The notes under the pieces: generated by a model
What the model was told of the DNA's origin: nothing
The model's input: only the letters and a program-made list of their open reading frames with translations
The model's database searches: none
Position numbers and translations under genes: made by a program
Part shown: piece by piece, positions 44,501-52,539 of the stretch
Layout of the letters: each line of letters opens with the position of its first letter
How positions within the stretch are numbered: position 1 is the stretch's first letter
Assembly: GCA_963931255.1 (NCBI GenBank)
Contig: OZ006972.1
Location: 248,001-312,000 of the forward strand
DNA length: 64,000 bases
Direction: 5' to 3'
DNA from: CALUVN01 sp944323595
GTDB lineage: Bacteria; Cyanobacteriota; Vampirovibrionia; Gastranaerophilales; Gastranaerophilaceae

Positions 44501-45238
44501 ACGATAATCAGGATCATCCTCTTCATCAAGCTCTCGTGCAGGAGGGATAAAAGAATTTAAATCGATATTTGCCGTAATATTAACGTCTTCATCGCTCAAA
44601 AATTCCGCATAAGTTTTTACTCTGAAAGTTTTCATATTATTCAATGATGCTTTCAGTTCTTCTCCGCGCATAGTCAGATAATGTTTTGATTTTAAATCAT
44701 TAACAAGTACCGAATAGTCGCTAACTTTTATATTTGGCACTTTTATTTTTATCCATGCCGGATTAAACCAGCTAACTTTAGTTTCATCAACTGGAGGTTT
44801 TGTTTCCTGTTTTTGTTTCTGTTCGTTGATAAGACGCTCAACAACATCCATCAATTTATATTGTGAACCGTCAGGAGCAATTTCAATATTGATTTGCGGA
44901 TTTACAACTGACGCTTCTGAAACGCGTACTGTTAGAAGCAGCAAATTTGGAAGAGAAAGTTTTGTCTTAAATTCATCAGCATTTAACAAATTAGAACCGT
45001 CAGGGAGTTTTACACTAATATCTTTTATCTTAACTCCCGCCTCCAGTGCTGGGGTCGTAATCACTTGAATACCGCTGAAATCTAATGTTAAATGTGCGTA
45101 TTCTTCTGCAAGTTTCTGAATATCTGCTTTATAGATATTCAAATCCAATTTCTTAGGCAATACAAACAAAAATGCAGCATAAATTAATACAATAAACACT
45201 GCAAAAATAATTGCCGTTACTTTTAAAAATTTTTTCAT
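41507..45238 (-). CDS. AsmA-family envelope protein (large)
   Basis: 1243 aa from ATG 45238. One N-terminal membrane helix (about 3-23, FLKVTAIIFAVFIVLIYAAFLFVLP), then a very long beta-rich region in the periplasm, with repeated motifs such as LNINSKKIYFNDLIVL and GNVNYSSHPKIDLNI. The C-terminal AsmA_2-like part includes LSGTMAFRTDLTIDGAAKTQAEQMKGINGTVDFEILNGQLGPFGRLENLILAENIRESEF and KLDGHIVMDNGIANLNPISSSGKIMCMLIDGNMNL. AsmA-like proteins are bridge-like lipid carriers between inner and outer membrane; role here by homology. A terminator follows. A second protein of this type lies 3 kb away. Confidence 0.82.
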   Translation of the reverse strand: MKKFLKVTAIIFAVFIVLIYAAFLFVLPKKLDLNIYKADIQKLAEEYAHLTLDFSGIQVITTPALEAGVKIKDISVKLPDGSNLLNADEFKTKLSLPNLLLLTVRVSEASVVNPQINIEIAPDGSQYKLMDVVERLINEQKQKQETKPPVDETKVSWFNPAWIKIKVPNIKVSDYSVLVNDLKSKHYLTMRGEELKASLNNMKTFRVKTYAEFLSDEDVNITANIDLNSFIPPARELDEEDDPDYRADMGFVNPVLMYRDYNLKTDVNAKIKARQHRDGSIILRGFACVENLTMNISGYTLPKSYFRAKLKGDSADIDTNLYITNNQNISVVGNVNYSSHPKIDLNINSKKIYFNDLIVLTKAFMDTLRIKNDLAYLKGNGYLSIHSNIKTNFKKLKSNGALIVRDGAITNKKIGLLFKDINANILFRGKTLEVADTHLYVNDSILKAEGKIDEKSVADISLYAEKLPLAGLFAAFAPIDAKKAYSLNSGILFLDAKITGELKKAVSNIKLGIKNLDASTTDGSLRITDNKLDAEFASNFKTLTGKIANDGLNVYLTPSNSVISNPNLDVVIDEENITLNPLSLKINKSSVIDASGSIAQYMQHPYINFNASGKLYALDLKQILGKAAEPFISANGVLPLKFTLSGDSNRQDMICQIKADRLNYITPFDIQSITGKQTILQSKITFKGDRLNIKDTGLFVKTMPTVFGDDFNANMADTEDVAVVSGTITKLDTSEPFINQININIPKDLKVHICAFKNSILDFGGNLLVYGQSAAPKYKGGFFVRNLTIPELLTTMKNFELNFASHSLMLAIQDLLLNGSDIQVTADANLVPSSVFTVNNLRVTSGNIDVPRILRVSDAAMKYAPPSSGNSEPADIPVYLRNGSIELSHISSPPIVLDNTTGRISLRDNIFYLNNLMTSTLGGSVRGDVSANLLTMLLKAQVQGTNFDVARTFLELMNMKDTLSGTMAFRTDLTIDGAAKTQAEQMKGINGTVDFEILNGQLGPFGRLENLILAENIRESEFFQTALGGVIDSLTSVETSHFDKLDGHIVMDNGIANLNPISSSGKIMCMLIDGNMNLLTNIADMKLRARLGSQISNMLGPIAAVNPINLVKATPGLNVAAAKMFAIFCEQITKEELAAIPEFGKDFNDMSTTNFQVVLQGDTAKPLSLIKSFKWLATSEDIASAETFVSTLPPTDPENPNATLEELLAAQAEAERIANENILQKAVRKTGEFFVNFKKDNED

Positions 45239-45408
45239 ATATGACCCCTTAGTTAACAATATAATATACATTATTGGGTGCTAAACAATAAAAATAAAGA
45301 ATTGTAGAGAAATGTAACAAATTTTAGAATATTGAGCAATTATGTGAAATTTATTTACTTTATATATACATCAGTTAAAAATACTGACTTTTAGTTCATT
45401 TCAGAATG

Positions 45409-45431
45409 GAAAGGGGCGACGAGCCCCTTTC
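45409..45431. terminator. Hairpin between AsmA-like gene and tagged-protein gene
   Basis: GAAAGGGGC-GACGA-GCCCCTTTC, nine perfect pairs, with TATTTTGTT after it on the plus strand. It is just past the end of the minus-strand gene at 45453, but the T-run is on the other strand, so direction is unclear. Confidence 0.45.
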
Positions 45432-45452
45432 TATTTTGTTATGAATAAAATA

Positions 45453-46136
45453 TCATTTTTTTATGAAAAACTTCGGGAAATTATTTTTGAAAAAATTGAA
45501 AATATTTTCGGTTACATCCGGCTCTTTATTAGTATAAGGATTTAACATTATATTATACCCGTCGGGAATTTTGAAAAAGCGTGCGAAGTCATATTTAAAT
45601 TTTAAATCTGCTACCGGCGCGTAATCTACAAGGCCAAGCCACGGATCTACAATCAAAATATCTTTCAATTTGGAAAGTTTATCACATTTAGGGAATTCCA
45701 TTTTGCCTAAATTAATAAAATGAATTGCATGATCTATTCTGCCAACAATAGCATCATCCGGTCTTACCAGATATATTTCTGCAGGATTTGACTGTATACC
45801 ATTAAGTTTTGAAAGCAGATTCCAAACTTTTGCAAAATCACTGCAATTAGCAATACTGTATTTTTTTATTCCGGTTACAAGTGTATTATAATAATTTCCG
45901 GCGGGTGACTTCATAAATTCATCCCAGAACGGAGCTCTAATCAAATTTTGAATACGTGAATTTATTCTTGCCGCCAGATTTTGAAACTGTTGACTTCCTT
46001 GGGCACATTTAAATTCAGACACCTGAGTTCCTGATACAGCTGGGAATTCCGTTGTCAAAAGATGCATAACTTTTCTTGCATCATTAACTATTTGAGGACG
46101 AGAAGTAAAATTTACATCAGAAGTGTTGATTTTCAT
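45453..46136 (-). CDS. VNF-tagged protein with a possible Cys-His-Asp catalytic triad
   Basis: 227 aa, no signal peptide. Starts MKINTSDVNFTSRPQ, the tag seen on other proteins here. The core has SIANCSDFAKVWNLLSKLNG (Cys about 98 at a helix start), GRIDHAIHFINLG (His about 136) and DILIVDPWLGLVDYA (Asp about 164): the order and spacing of a papain- or transglutaminase-like peptidase. Similar C-H-D folds occur in effector proteins, but no family is certain. It follows the PHP gene by 23 bases on the same strand. Confidence 0.55.
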   Translation of the reverse strand: MKINTSDVNFTSRPQIVNDARKVMHLLTTEFPAVSGTQVSEFKCAQGSQQFQNLAARINSRIQNLIRAPFWDEFMKSPAGNYYNTLVTGIKKYSIANCSDFAKVWNLLSKLNGIQSNPAEIYLVRPDDAIVGRIDHAIHFINLGKMEFPKCDKLSKLKDILIVDPWLGLVDYAPVADLKFKYDFARFFKIPDGYNIMLNPYTNKEPDVTENIFNFFKNNFPKFFIKK

Positions 46137-46159
46137 ACAGAAAATAAAATATAAACAAA

Positions 46160-47002
46160 TTATTTTTTGCTACATAATAATTTAAATAAAGCTGCATCAA
46201 CAGGAGTATCAGAAACATTAAGACGTGCAAGAGGAACATCTTTATTGGTGCCATGATAATCGCTTCCGCCGGTTATCAGCAAATTATATTTAGCGGCACA
46301 ATTTAGAAGAAAATCTATTTCTTGAGCTGTATATCTTGAATAGTAGCATTCAAGCCCCTGGATACCGCATTGAATTAAAGTTTCAAGCCTTGGCAAAAAT
46401 TCCTGTTCTGTCAGATGAACATCACCCTCTCCGCCGAGAGGATGTGCCCAAACCGGTATTCCGCCTGCCGATTTTATTGTTTGAACAGCTTCATCACCGT
46501 CAAAACGTGAATTACCGGTTTTGCAAGCATCAAGATATTTTTTCATAGCAGTTATGTTATCACCGGCAAGCCCGCGATTTACAAGAATATTTGCAAGATG
46601 AATTTTTACCACGCTTTTTCTTGAATACAGCCAATCAAGTTCATCTTTTGTGAGTTCAATGCGCCAGACATCTTTCAGATATGCAATTCTTTTTTCCAGC
46701 TTATTTCGTCTCAAAAGCTTGCCGCGCGCAATCAAGGAATTTAATCCTGCATCATTGATATCATAATCATATCCGAGTATATGACATTTGTACCCGCGTG
46801 CATTGCAGGTAAGCTCCACTCCGTTTATAAATTTCACATTCACCGGAATTAGATGTTTAATATCCTTGCATCCATCAATTAAATCATGGTCTGTCAATGA
46901 AAAAATATTTATACCATTAGCAATAACATTTTGAACAAGCTGTTCAAGAGAATCGCTTCCGTCAGAATAATTACTATGGATATGTAAATCGGCTTTTAAC
47001 AT
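46160..47002 (-). CDS. PHP-domain phosphoesterase
   Basis: 280 aa from MLKADLHIHSNYSDGSDS. DLHIHSNYSDGSD (metal ligands), FSLTDHDLIDGCKDI, GVELTC, VWAHPLGGEG and GGSDYHG are the metal-binding motifs of the PHP family. This subgroup includes 3',5'-nucleotide phosphatase/5'-3' exonuclease enzymes such as RNase AM (YciV). It probably trims short RNA or nucleotide bisphosphates in the cytoplasm. A TATAAT sits six bases before this ATG, suggesting leaderless translation. Divergent from the small membrane-protein gene. Confidence 0.88.
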   Translation of the reverse strand: MLKADLHIHSNYSDGSDSLEQLVQNVIANGINIFSLTDHDLIDGCKDIKHLIPVNVKFINGVELTCNARGYKCHILGYDYDINDAGLNSLIARGKLLRRNKLEKRIAYLKDVWRIELTKDELDWLYSRKSVVKIHLANILVNRGLAGDNITAMKKYLDACKTGNSRFDGDEAVQTIKSAGGIPVWAHPLGGEGDVHLTEQEFLPRLETLIQCGIQGLECYYSRYTAQEIDFLLNCAAKYNLLITGGSDYHGTNKDVPLARLNVSDTPVDAALFKLLCSKK

Positions 47003-47066
47003 ACAAATATTATATTGCAAAAACGAATTTGATATGCTAAATTAGTAGTATAAGGAGTATAAAAGT

Positions 47067-47327
47067 ATGGCTGTACAAGGATTTAATATGTTTTCTTCAC
47101 CGCAAATGCAAACACAAATAACATTTCCACAAGCTCAACAGCCTAAAAAACGTGTCAACTATGCTAAAATAACAGGTTACACAGCTACAGTATTAGGTGT
47201 TGGAAGCGCTATTGCAGGAAACCGCAAAAAAATCAAGCTGCATAAATATCTTGCATACGCTGCCGGCATAATAACCGCAGCCCATATCGGTGTTATTGAA
47301 TGGTTTCATCATAAAAAAGCTAAGTAG
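47067..47327 (+). CDS. Small membrane protein of unknown function
   Basis: 86 aa. N-terminal MAVQGFNMFSSPQMQTQITFPQAQQP is Gln-rich with no signal peptide; two hydrophobic segments follow, ITGYTATVLGVGSAIAG (about 35-51) and YLAYAAGIITAAHIGVI (about 63-79), separated by a basic NRKKIKLHK. The ribosome site AAGGAG is well placed. It may be a small inner-membrane protein with both ends on the same side. No family recognised. Followed 30 bases later by another tagged protein on the same strand. Confidence 0.6.
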   Translation: MAVQGFNMFSSPQMQTQITFPQAQQPKKRVNYAKITGYTATVLGVGSAIAGNRKKIKLHKYLAYAAGIITAAHIGVIEWFHHKKAK

Positions 47328-47359
47328 CAATTTTTTATTTGTTCCGGTTTTATAGGAAT

Positions 47360-47992
47360 ATGCAAAATAATAATGTTTCATTTACCTCAAAAATTCAATT
47401 TGTACCGTGGAATACTTTTTCTAAAATGAATAAGAAAAACTCCATCTTATATTTCCACGACACTCCGAATATTTTAAAAGCAGACGAATTTTATTCACTT
47501 GATATCAGAACCTGCACCGGCGGCGGTCTAACAAAACCATCAACCGGAGAAGGTGAAGGATTTCATTTTTGGGATGATAAAATTACGCAAAGAAAAGCCA
47601 ATGACAACGTAATTTCCTTAATACGCTTTGTAAAAAATCCGGAAAGAGGACTTATTTTAGGCGGGAAAAAACTTGATTCCAATCCTTTATCAATTCCGTT
47701 GTTCAATAAATTCAAAAATATGATAGCCGAAAGAGTTAAATATCTGACAGAATTTAGTATACATAAGTATGAAGACAGCCAGACACATTATCACTACAAT
47801 ACAAAAACTGATACTTGGACCATTTGTTCTGAATACAGAAAAACGGATAATAGTCCGCAGCGTGCAGTCAACAGTCTGGGAACACTCAAAAACGCTTTTG
47901 AAAAAATTTCCATAGCACCGGGCGACAGATTATTTATCGGCAATAAAGAAATTTTGCCTGAACACGCGCCTGACATATTTCAAAAAATTTAA
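47360..47992 (+). CDS. VSF-tagged protein of unknown function
   Basis: 210 aa from MQNNNVSFTSKIQFVPW, the same style of tag as VNFTS. A TTG 21 bases upstream is another possible start. Mostly beta/alpha mixture: GGGLTKPSTGEGEGFHFWDDKITQRKANDNVISLIRFVKN, and YEDSQTHYHYNTKTDTWTICSEY. The GFHFWDD and THYHY His pairs could be metal ligands, but I recognise no family. No signal peptide. It may be exported by whatever route serves the other tagged proteins; unproven. Confidence 0.55.
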   Translation: MQNNNVSFTSKIQFVPWNTFSKMNKKNSILYFHDTPNILKADEFYSLDIRTCTGGGLTKPSTGEGEGFHFWDDKITQRKANDNVISLIRFVKNPERGLILGGKKLDSNPLSIPLFNKFKNMIAERVKYLTEFSIHKYEDSQTHYHYNTKTDTWTICSEYRKTDNSPQRAVNSLGTLKNAFEKISIAPGDRLFIGNKEILPEHAPDIFQKI

Positions 47993-48017
47993 GTTTATAC
48001 AAAAGCCGCTATTTCAA

Positions 48018-48043
48018 AGGTGTTCAAAAAGTTTTGAACACCT
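48018..48043. terminator. Strong palindrome between convergent genes
   Basis: AGGTGTTCAAAA-AG-TTTTGAACACCT, 12 perfect pairs, between the VSF-tagged gene (+) and the AsmA-like gene (-). It lacks a following T-run, so factor-assisted termination or a simple repeat are both possible. Confidence 0.4.
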
Positions 48044-48065
48044 ATTACAGGCGATAATTTGAAAG

Positions 48066-48100
48066 TTGAGGAGTCGTATTGATGCAAACATTATGTTTGC
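48066..48100 (-). repeat. Dispersed repeat, copy C (opposite orientation)
   Basis: Reverse complement of the first ~35 bases of the element at 13761 and 14002: the palindrome GCAAACATTATGTTTGC next to ATCAATACGACTCCTCAA. It ends before the AAAATTGGATTTG part. Confidence 0.65.
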
Positions 48101-48110
48101 GTTTGCTGCC

Positions 48111-50924
48111 CTATTTGATTTTTTTCAAAGAAGAAATGAAGTTGTTGTGTTCAACATCACCATCAACGGTTGTCAAAAATACCTGACAATCTTTTTCTTC
48201 GGCATCAATATCCGGAAGCAGCGAAAGTTCCGCTGAATAATAGTTACTGTCATTTCTGCTGCTTAAAGGAACTCTGTTTGCCAGACTGTTAAGTGAAATG
48301 TTTCTTAAAAATCCGGCAAAACCTTTATGCTGACTGCTAAACTTTGTATATATCCGCAAGGTAGCATCTCTGGTTTCAAGGTCAAATCTTCCGGCAATAA
48401 ATGCACTCAATTGCGGTGCAGCAGAACGAATATCTATTTTTTCAATCACATTATCTTTCATAACAATGTCACCGGTAATTTTATCAAAATTACCTTCAGG
48501 GATATTGACCAAGTCGCCAATTGTAGAAGGGCTTATTGATGCAAGCGGATTTCTGAATAATGCAGCGAATTTAAGAACATATTCAATCAATCCTACTTTA
48601 CCGATTGTACCATTCTTTATATCAAATTTGATAAATCCGTTCAACTTAAGAGAATCATCCGTGTTTATACTGATAATACCGCTGGCTTTACCTGATATTT
48701 CTTTCTTAAAGTTCAAAAAAGCCGTGGCAAGAATATCAGAATTAACATCTTTAACTCCAAGAACAAGAGCGTATAAATGTTTTTTCAAATCGCAGCGTAC
48801 TTTAAGGGAAGAAATACCCTCCGCAATATTAAATCTGTTGGATTTGATTTCAAGAATACCATTTTTATCAAGAGTTAAGTTTGCTTTTAAATCACTAATT
48901 TGAACATCATTGTAGTTGCCTTTTACAAGATTGAATATACAGCGTTCTACAATCAGAATGCCTGCATTAAAAGTAACTGCGTCATTGGCTTCATCATTAT
49001 CTTCATCCACAACTTCGTTAACATCTTCCGTAGCAGAAGCTATAGCATTTGTGCTGACTTCTGAAGATACCGGAGCTGCCGGCTGGTTATTCATAGAATT
49101 AATAACTCTTGCTATATCCATATCTGCAATTTTCAAGTTCACATCTTTAATAACAATAGGGAATAAAATTTGATTTAGCAGTGAACCGTTAAATTCGTAT
49201 TCTGAGCGTTTGTATCTGCCGCTGGCAACAAGATTTATTAAACCGTTATGAGTAAACATTTCAGCTTTTTTAATAGCCAGACGCTGTGATGGGATAAACA
49301 CTTTGTCCATTGTAAGACGCCCTTTTAATTCCGGAACTTTACCCGTATTGACGAACTCAAGATTTCCTGCAATCTGACCGCGTCTGAACATTTTTTGCCC
49401 GATTATGACATTCAAAAATTCACTAGGTAATGGTTTAGGGATATCAAAACCTAAATTAAGAATTTTTGCAGTTGCAACATCAACATTGCCTGAAACAGTC
49501 AAAATCGGCTTTACACCTTTGCTGTTTCTGTTCAATTCGGAAGCAATATAATAATTTATTGATTCAATATTCAATTTATTATCAACTAAATGGAAATCAC
49601 CTTTTACAGCTCTGTCATAATTTACAGGACTGAATGACGCGCCGTCAATAAGTATGTCATCACCCTTTTTGACCTTTGACATCCATACCATATCAATTTT
49701 ATTGCCAAGCACGTCTACGATTAGTTTTGTTCCAACCGCACCTTTAATCCCTATAGGATAACCAACGAGTTTTGACAGGTTATTCTGTGCAAAAGCATCA
49801 GTTGCAAAGGTATCAATAACTACATTTGTGGCACAGGTTTTCATATAATCTTTTACTGAACCGTTTAATGTTAACGGATTTGAGGAAGAATTATTGTAAT
49901 AACCTTTAAAATCTTTCAGCAAGATATCGTTATTATTAATCTCAATCTCGCCTGCGTTTGCATTAATTTTCAAATCGCCGAGCGGTACAATATTCAGAGC
50001 GATTTTATTAAGTTTAACTTTGCCGTTTATTCCGTCATTATTCATTTTAACAACGAAATTAAATCCGCCGTTTATGTTTTTGAAATAAGACAGAATTTCA
50101 GTGCCGTTAGGGATTAACAAGTTTGTTCTAATCAAATCAATTACATTTTTTACATCAAAATCTTTAGATGCAACAGTGAAATCAAAATTTTTATTTGCAT
50201 CTGCTTCATAATTAATATAGACAGGAGATTTGCCGACAAGCAAAAAGCAGTCTTTTACAAAAAATTTTCTATCTTTTATATAAACTCTGTCCCAATCTTT
50301 GAATGCCAGACTAAACAGATTCTTACCCTGTTTATCGATATCAACTTTTATTTTAAATCTTACGACTTTAGGATTTCTGGTGTCGGTAATTTCCATATCT
50401 TTACCGGAAATTCTTGCAGTCATACCGGGTACAATATCATAAATAATATCGCATTTTTTTATATACAAAAGAGAATCAAATACATTGACAAAGAAGTCAC
50501 TTTTTTTTGCTTCTTTTTTTTCAGAAGATGCCGGTACAAGAGTCATAAGTCTGTTAACATCGGCATAAATATAATCTAAACCAAATTTGTCAACATCCAA
50601 ACGTTTTTTTAAAATTCGTGCAAAAGAAAATTTAGTGTCCAGTTTTTGAATTTCAAACATCTTATCTTCATTTTTGCTGAGAGATATACTGTCAACTTTA
50701 AATTCAATAACCGGTTTTACTGATGTTTTCAACACCGGATTTTCAATATCAAAGGTGACACCAAAAGTTTTTGCCGCCGTTTGCTCAACAAATTTAATAA
50801 CTTTAGCGTTTGATACAAGTGCCGGTATAACTTTTAAATAAGTTCCCAACCCTAAACCAGTAAGTAAAATCACACCACCTGCAATCGCAGATATAATCTT
50901 TGTTTTCTTATTCAATTTAATCAT
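48111..50924 (-). CDS. Second AsmA-like envelope protein
   Basis: 937 aa. N-terminal membrane helix (about 9-28, IISAIAGGVILLTGLGLGTYL) and a long periplasmic beta-rich body. Features: FEIQKLDTKFSFARILKKRLDVDKFGLDYIYADVNRL near 90-130, an acidic linker EDVNEVVDEDNDEANDA (about 640), and a C-terminal part with LKLNGFIKFDIKNGTIGKVGLIEYVLKFAALFRNPLASISPS and FDKITGDIVMKDNVIEKIDIRSAAPQLSAFIAGRFDLETRDATLRIYTKF, the AsmA_2 pattern. A role in inner-to-outer membrane lipid transfer is by analogy. It is divergent from the WG-repeat gene. Confidence 0.75.
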   Translation of the reverse strand: MIKLNKKTKIISAIAGGVILLTGLGLGTYLKVIPALVSNAKVIKFVEQTAAKTFGVTFDIENPVLKTSVKPVIEFKVDSISLSKNEDKMFEIQKLDTKFSFARILKKRLDVDKFGLDYIYADVNRLMTLVPASSEKKEAKKSDFFVNVFDSLLYIKKCDIIYDIVPGMTARISGKDMEITDTRNPKVVRFKIKVDIDKQGKNLFSLAFKDWDRVYIKDRKFFVKDCFLLVGKSPVYINYEADANKNFDFTVASKDFDVKNVIDLIRTNLLIPNGTEILSYFKNINGGFNFVVKMNNDGINGKVKLNKIALNIVPLGDLKINANAGEIEINNNDILLKDFKGYYNNSSSNPLTLNGSVKDYMKTCATNVVIDTFATDAFAQNNLSKLVGYPIGIKGAVGTKLIVDVLGNKIDMVWMSKVKKGDDILIDGASFSPVNYDRAVKGDFHLVDNKLNIESINYYIASELNRNSKGVKPILTVSGNVDVATAKILNLGFDIPKPLPSEFLNVIIGQKMFRRGQIAGNLEFVNTGKVPELKGRLTMDKVFIPSQRLAIKKAEMFTHNGLINLVASGRYKRSEYEFNGSLLNQILFPIVIKDVNLKIADMDIARVINSMNNQPAAPVSSEVSTNAIASATEDVNEVVDEDNDEANDAVTFNAGILIVERCIFNLVKGNYNDVQISDLKANLTLDKNGILEIKSNRFNIAEGISSLKVRCDLKKHLYALVLGVKDVNSDILATAFLNFKKEISGKASGIISINTDDSLKLNGFIKFDIKNGTIGKVGLIEYVLKFAALFRNPLASISPSTIGDLVNIPEGNFDKITGDIVMKDNVIEKIDIRSAAPQLSAFIAGRFDLETRDATLRIYTKFSSQHKGFAGFLRNISLNSLANRVPLSSRNDSNYYSAELSLLPDIDAEEKDCQVFLTTVDGDVEHNNFISSLKKIK

Positions 50925-50981
50925 ATATTTTAATTCCCCAAAATATTATACCATAACTTAATTTTATGATATCATACTTAT

Positions 50982-51908
50982 ATGAAGAAGATATTATTAG
51001 CAATCGGATTATTATTATTATTGCAAAATACTTCACTTGCAAACCAGACAGTCACCGGCGCAATCAAAATGTCAGATGTTCAGGTTTACAGTGAAGACGG
51101 GAAATTCGGACTTAAAGATTTAGACGGGAATATAGTTGTAGAGCCTGATTATAAAAAAATGATTCGTCTTGGAACAACATCATGGATAATCCAAAAAGGA
51201 AATAAATTCGGTTTGATGGACAGTTCCGGAAATTATCTTATCAAACCTAAATACAGACATGTCGCAAGAATTTTCGGTAAATATGTTAAGCTTGGTAATG
51301 ACCATGACTTCGGACTTTATGACGAAACAGGAAAAAACATTGTGCCTCCGGAATACTCATCTATTGACCCGTTGTTTGGGCAGATGTTTTTGACATGTAA
51401 AAACTTTAAATACGGAATTGTTGATGTAAATGGCAGACAACTCTTAGAAAATAAATTTGATGATATTTATATGCCGACACCTAAAACAATGAGAATTCAA
51501 TATAACGGAGTATGGTATGAAATTGAACGCTGGCACGATGATGAAATTGTATTACCGCCTAATGTAAAAAAAGTTACTATTGATAATCAAGATTTCAGAC
51601 TTACGACAATAATATCAAATCCTGGTGCTGCATCAGGTTATTCTGTACTTACTGCTACAGATTATTTTATAAAAATCTTTTCTTCAATATCACCGGCCTA
51701 TGAAGATACTATTGATGATTTGATGCTTTCTCAGGGAGCAGAAACCGTTAACATCTTTATAAAAATGGCGTGGCTTCCTAAATTTCCGTACACATATATA
51801 AAAAAATATATTAATAATTTAAGAAGCCCTAACAACGGTCCTTTATCAGAAAAAAGAAATCAGCTTAAACAGGAAATGTTAGAGGAGAATATTCAGGATG
51901 CAAACTGA
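50982..51908 (+). CDS. Secreted WG-repeat protein
   Basis: 308 aa. A signal peptide (MKKILLAIGLLLLLQNTSLA|N, about 1-20) indicates export. Four WG/KWG-type beta repeats follow: GKFGLKDLDGNIVVEPDYKKM, NKFGLMDSSGNYLIKPKYRHV, HDFGLYDETGKNIVPPEYSSI and FKYGIVDVNGRQLLENKFDDI (about 40-160). The C-terminal part is mixed helical and unknown. WG-repeat proteins are usually surface or periplasmic binding modules. Its end overlaps the maltose-acetyltransferase-like gene by 11 bases, implying co-translation. Confidence 0.8.
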   Translation: MKKILLAIGLLLLLQNTSLANQTVTGAIKMSDVQVYSEDGKFGLKDLDGNIVVEPDYKKMIRLGTTSWIIQKGNKFGLMDSSGNYLIKPKYRHVARIFGKYVKLGNDHDFGLYDETGKNIVPPEYSSIDPLFGQMFLTCKNFKYGIVDVNGRQLLENKFDDIYMPTPKTMRIQYNGVWYEIERWHDDEIVLPPNVKKVTIDNQDFRLTTIISNPGAASGYSVLTATDYFIKIFSSISPAYEDTIDDLMLSQGAETVNIFIKMAWLPKFPYTYIKKYINNLRSPNNGPLSEKRNQLKQEMLEENIQDAN

Positions 51909-52473
51909 AAAAGAAAAAATGATAACAGGTAAACCGTATTATCCTTTTGCTGATGAAACGTTAATTAACGATAGAAACAATGCAAAAGAACTGTGTTTTA
52001 AATATAACTCGTTTCCGCCATCTCAAAAAGATAAGAAAACAGAAATTATAAAACAACTTTTCGGAAATACCGGTAAATCTTTTCAGATAGAACCTTTCTT
52101 CAATTGTGACTACGGCTATAATATTGAGATTGGGGAAAATTTCTATATGAATCACAATTGTGTAATTCTTGACTGTGCAAAAGTGACTTTCGGCGATAAT
52201 GTTTTTATCGGACCGAACTGCGGATTTTACACTGCAATTCACCCGATAGAACCAAAACAAAGAATTTCTGCTCTTGAAGCAGCAAAACCCATAACAATCG
52301 GCAGTAATGTCTGGTTTGGAGGAAGTGTTGTAGTGCTTCCCGGGGTAACTGTTGGCGACAATTCTGTTATAGGAGCAGGCAGTGTTGTGACAAAATCAAT
52401 ACCTGCTAATGTTGTAGCTGTTGGAAATCCGTGCAGAGTACTCCGTGAAATAACAGAAAATGACAAATTATAA
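51898..52473 (+). CDS. Maltose/galactoside O-acetyltransferase family protein
   Basis: 191 aa. MITGKPYYPFADETLINDRNNAKELCFKYN is the Mac domain typical of maltose acetyltransferase, followed by hexapeptide repeats: GYNIEIGENFYMNHNCVILDCAKVTFGDNVFIGPNCGFYTAIHPIEPKQR with the catalytic His in AIHP, then GSNVWFGGSVVVLPGVTVGDNSVIGAGSVVTKSIPANVVAVGNPCRVLR. It acetylates a sugar using acetyl-CoA. Starts in the end of the WG-repeat gene with GAGGAGAA upstream. A strong terminator follows. Confidence 0.9.
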   Translation: MQTEKEKMITGKPYYPFADETLINDRNNAKELCFKYNSFPPSQKDKKTEIIKQLFGNTGKSFQIEPFFNCDYGYNIEIGENFYMNHNCVILDCAKVTFGDNVFIGPNCGFYTAIHPIEPKQRISALEAAKPITIGSNVWFGGSVVVLPGVTVGDNSVIGAGSVVTKSIPANVVAVGNPCRVLREITENDKL

Positions 52474-52492
52474 AAATTCAATAAATATAACA

Positions 52493-52525
52493 AAAAATCC
52501 CGTAAAATTTATTTACGGGATTTTT
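52493..52525. terminator. Bidirectional rho-independent terminator
   Basis: AAAAATCCCGTAAA-ATTTA-TTTACGGGATTTTT, 14 perfect pairs with T-runs on both sides, between the convergent acetyltransferase and sugar-transporter genes. Confidence 0.88.
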
Positions 52526-52539
52526 ATATTCCAATAAAT

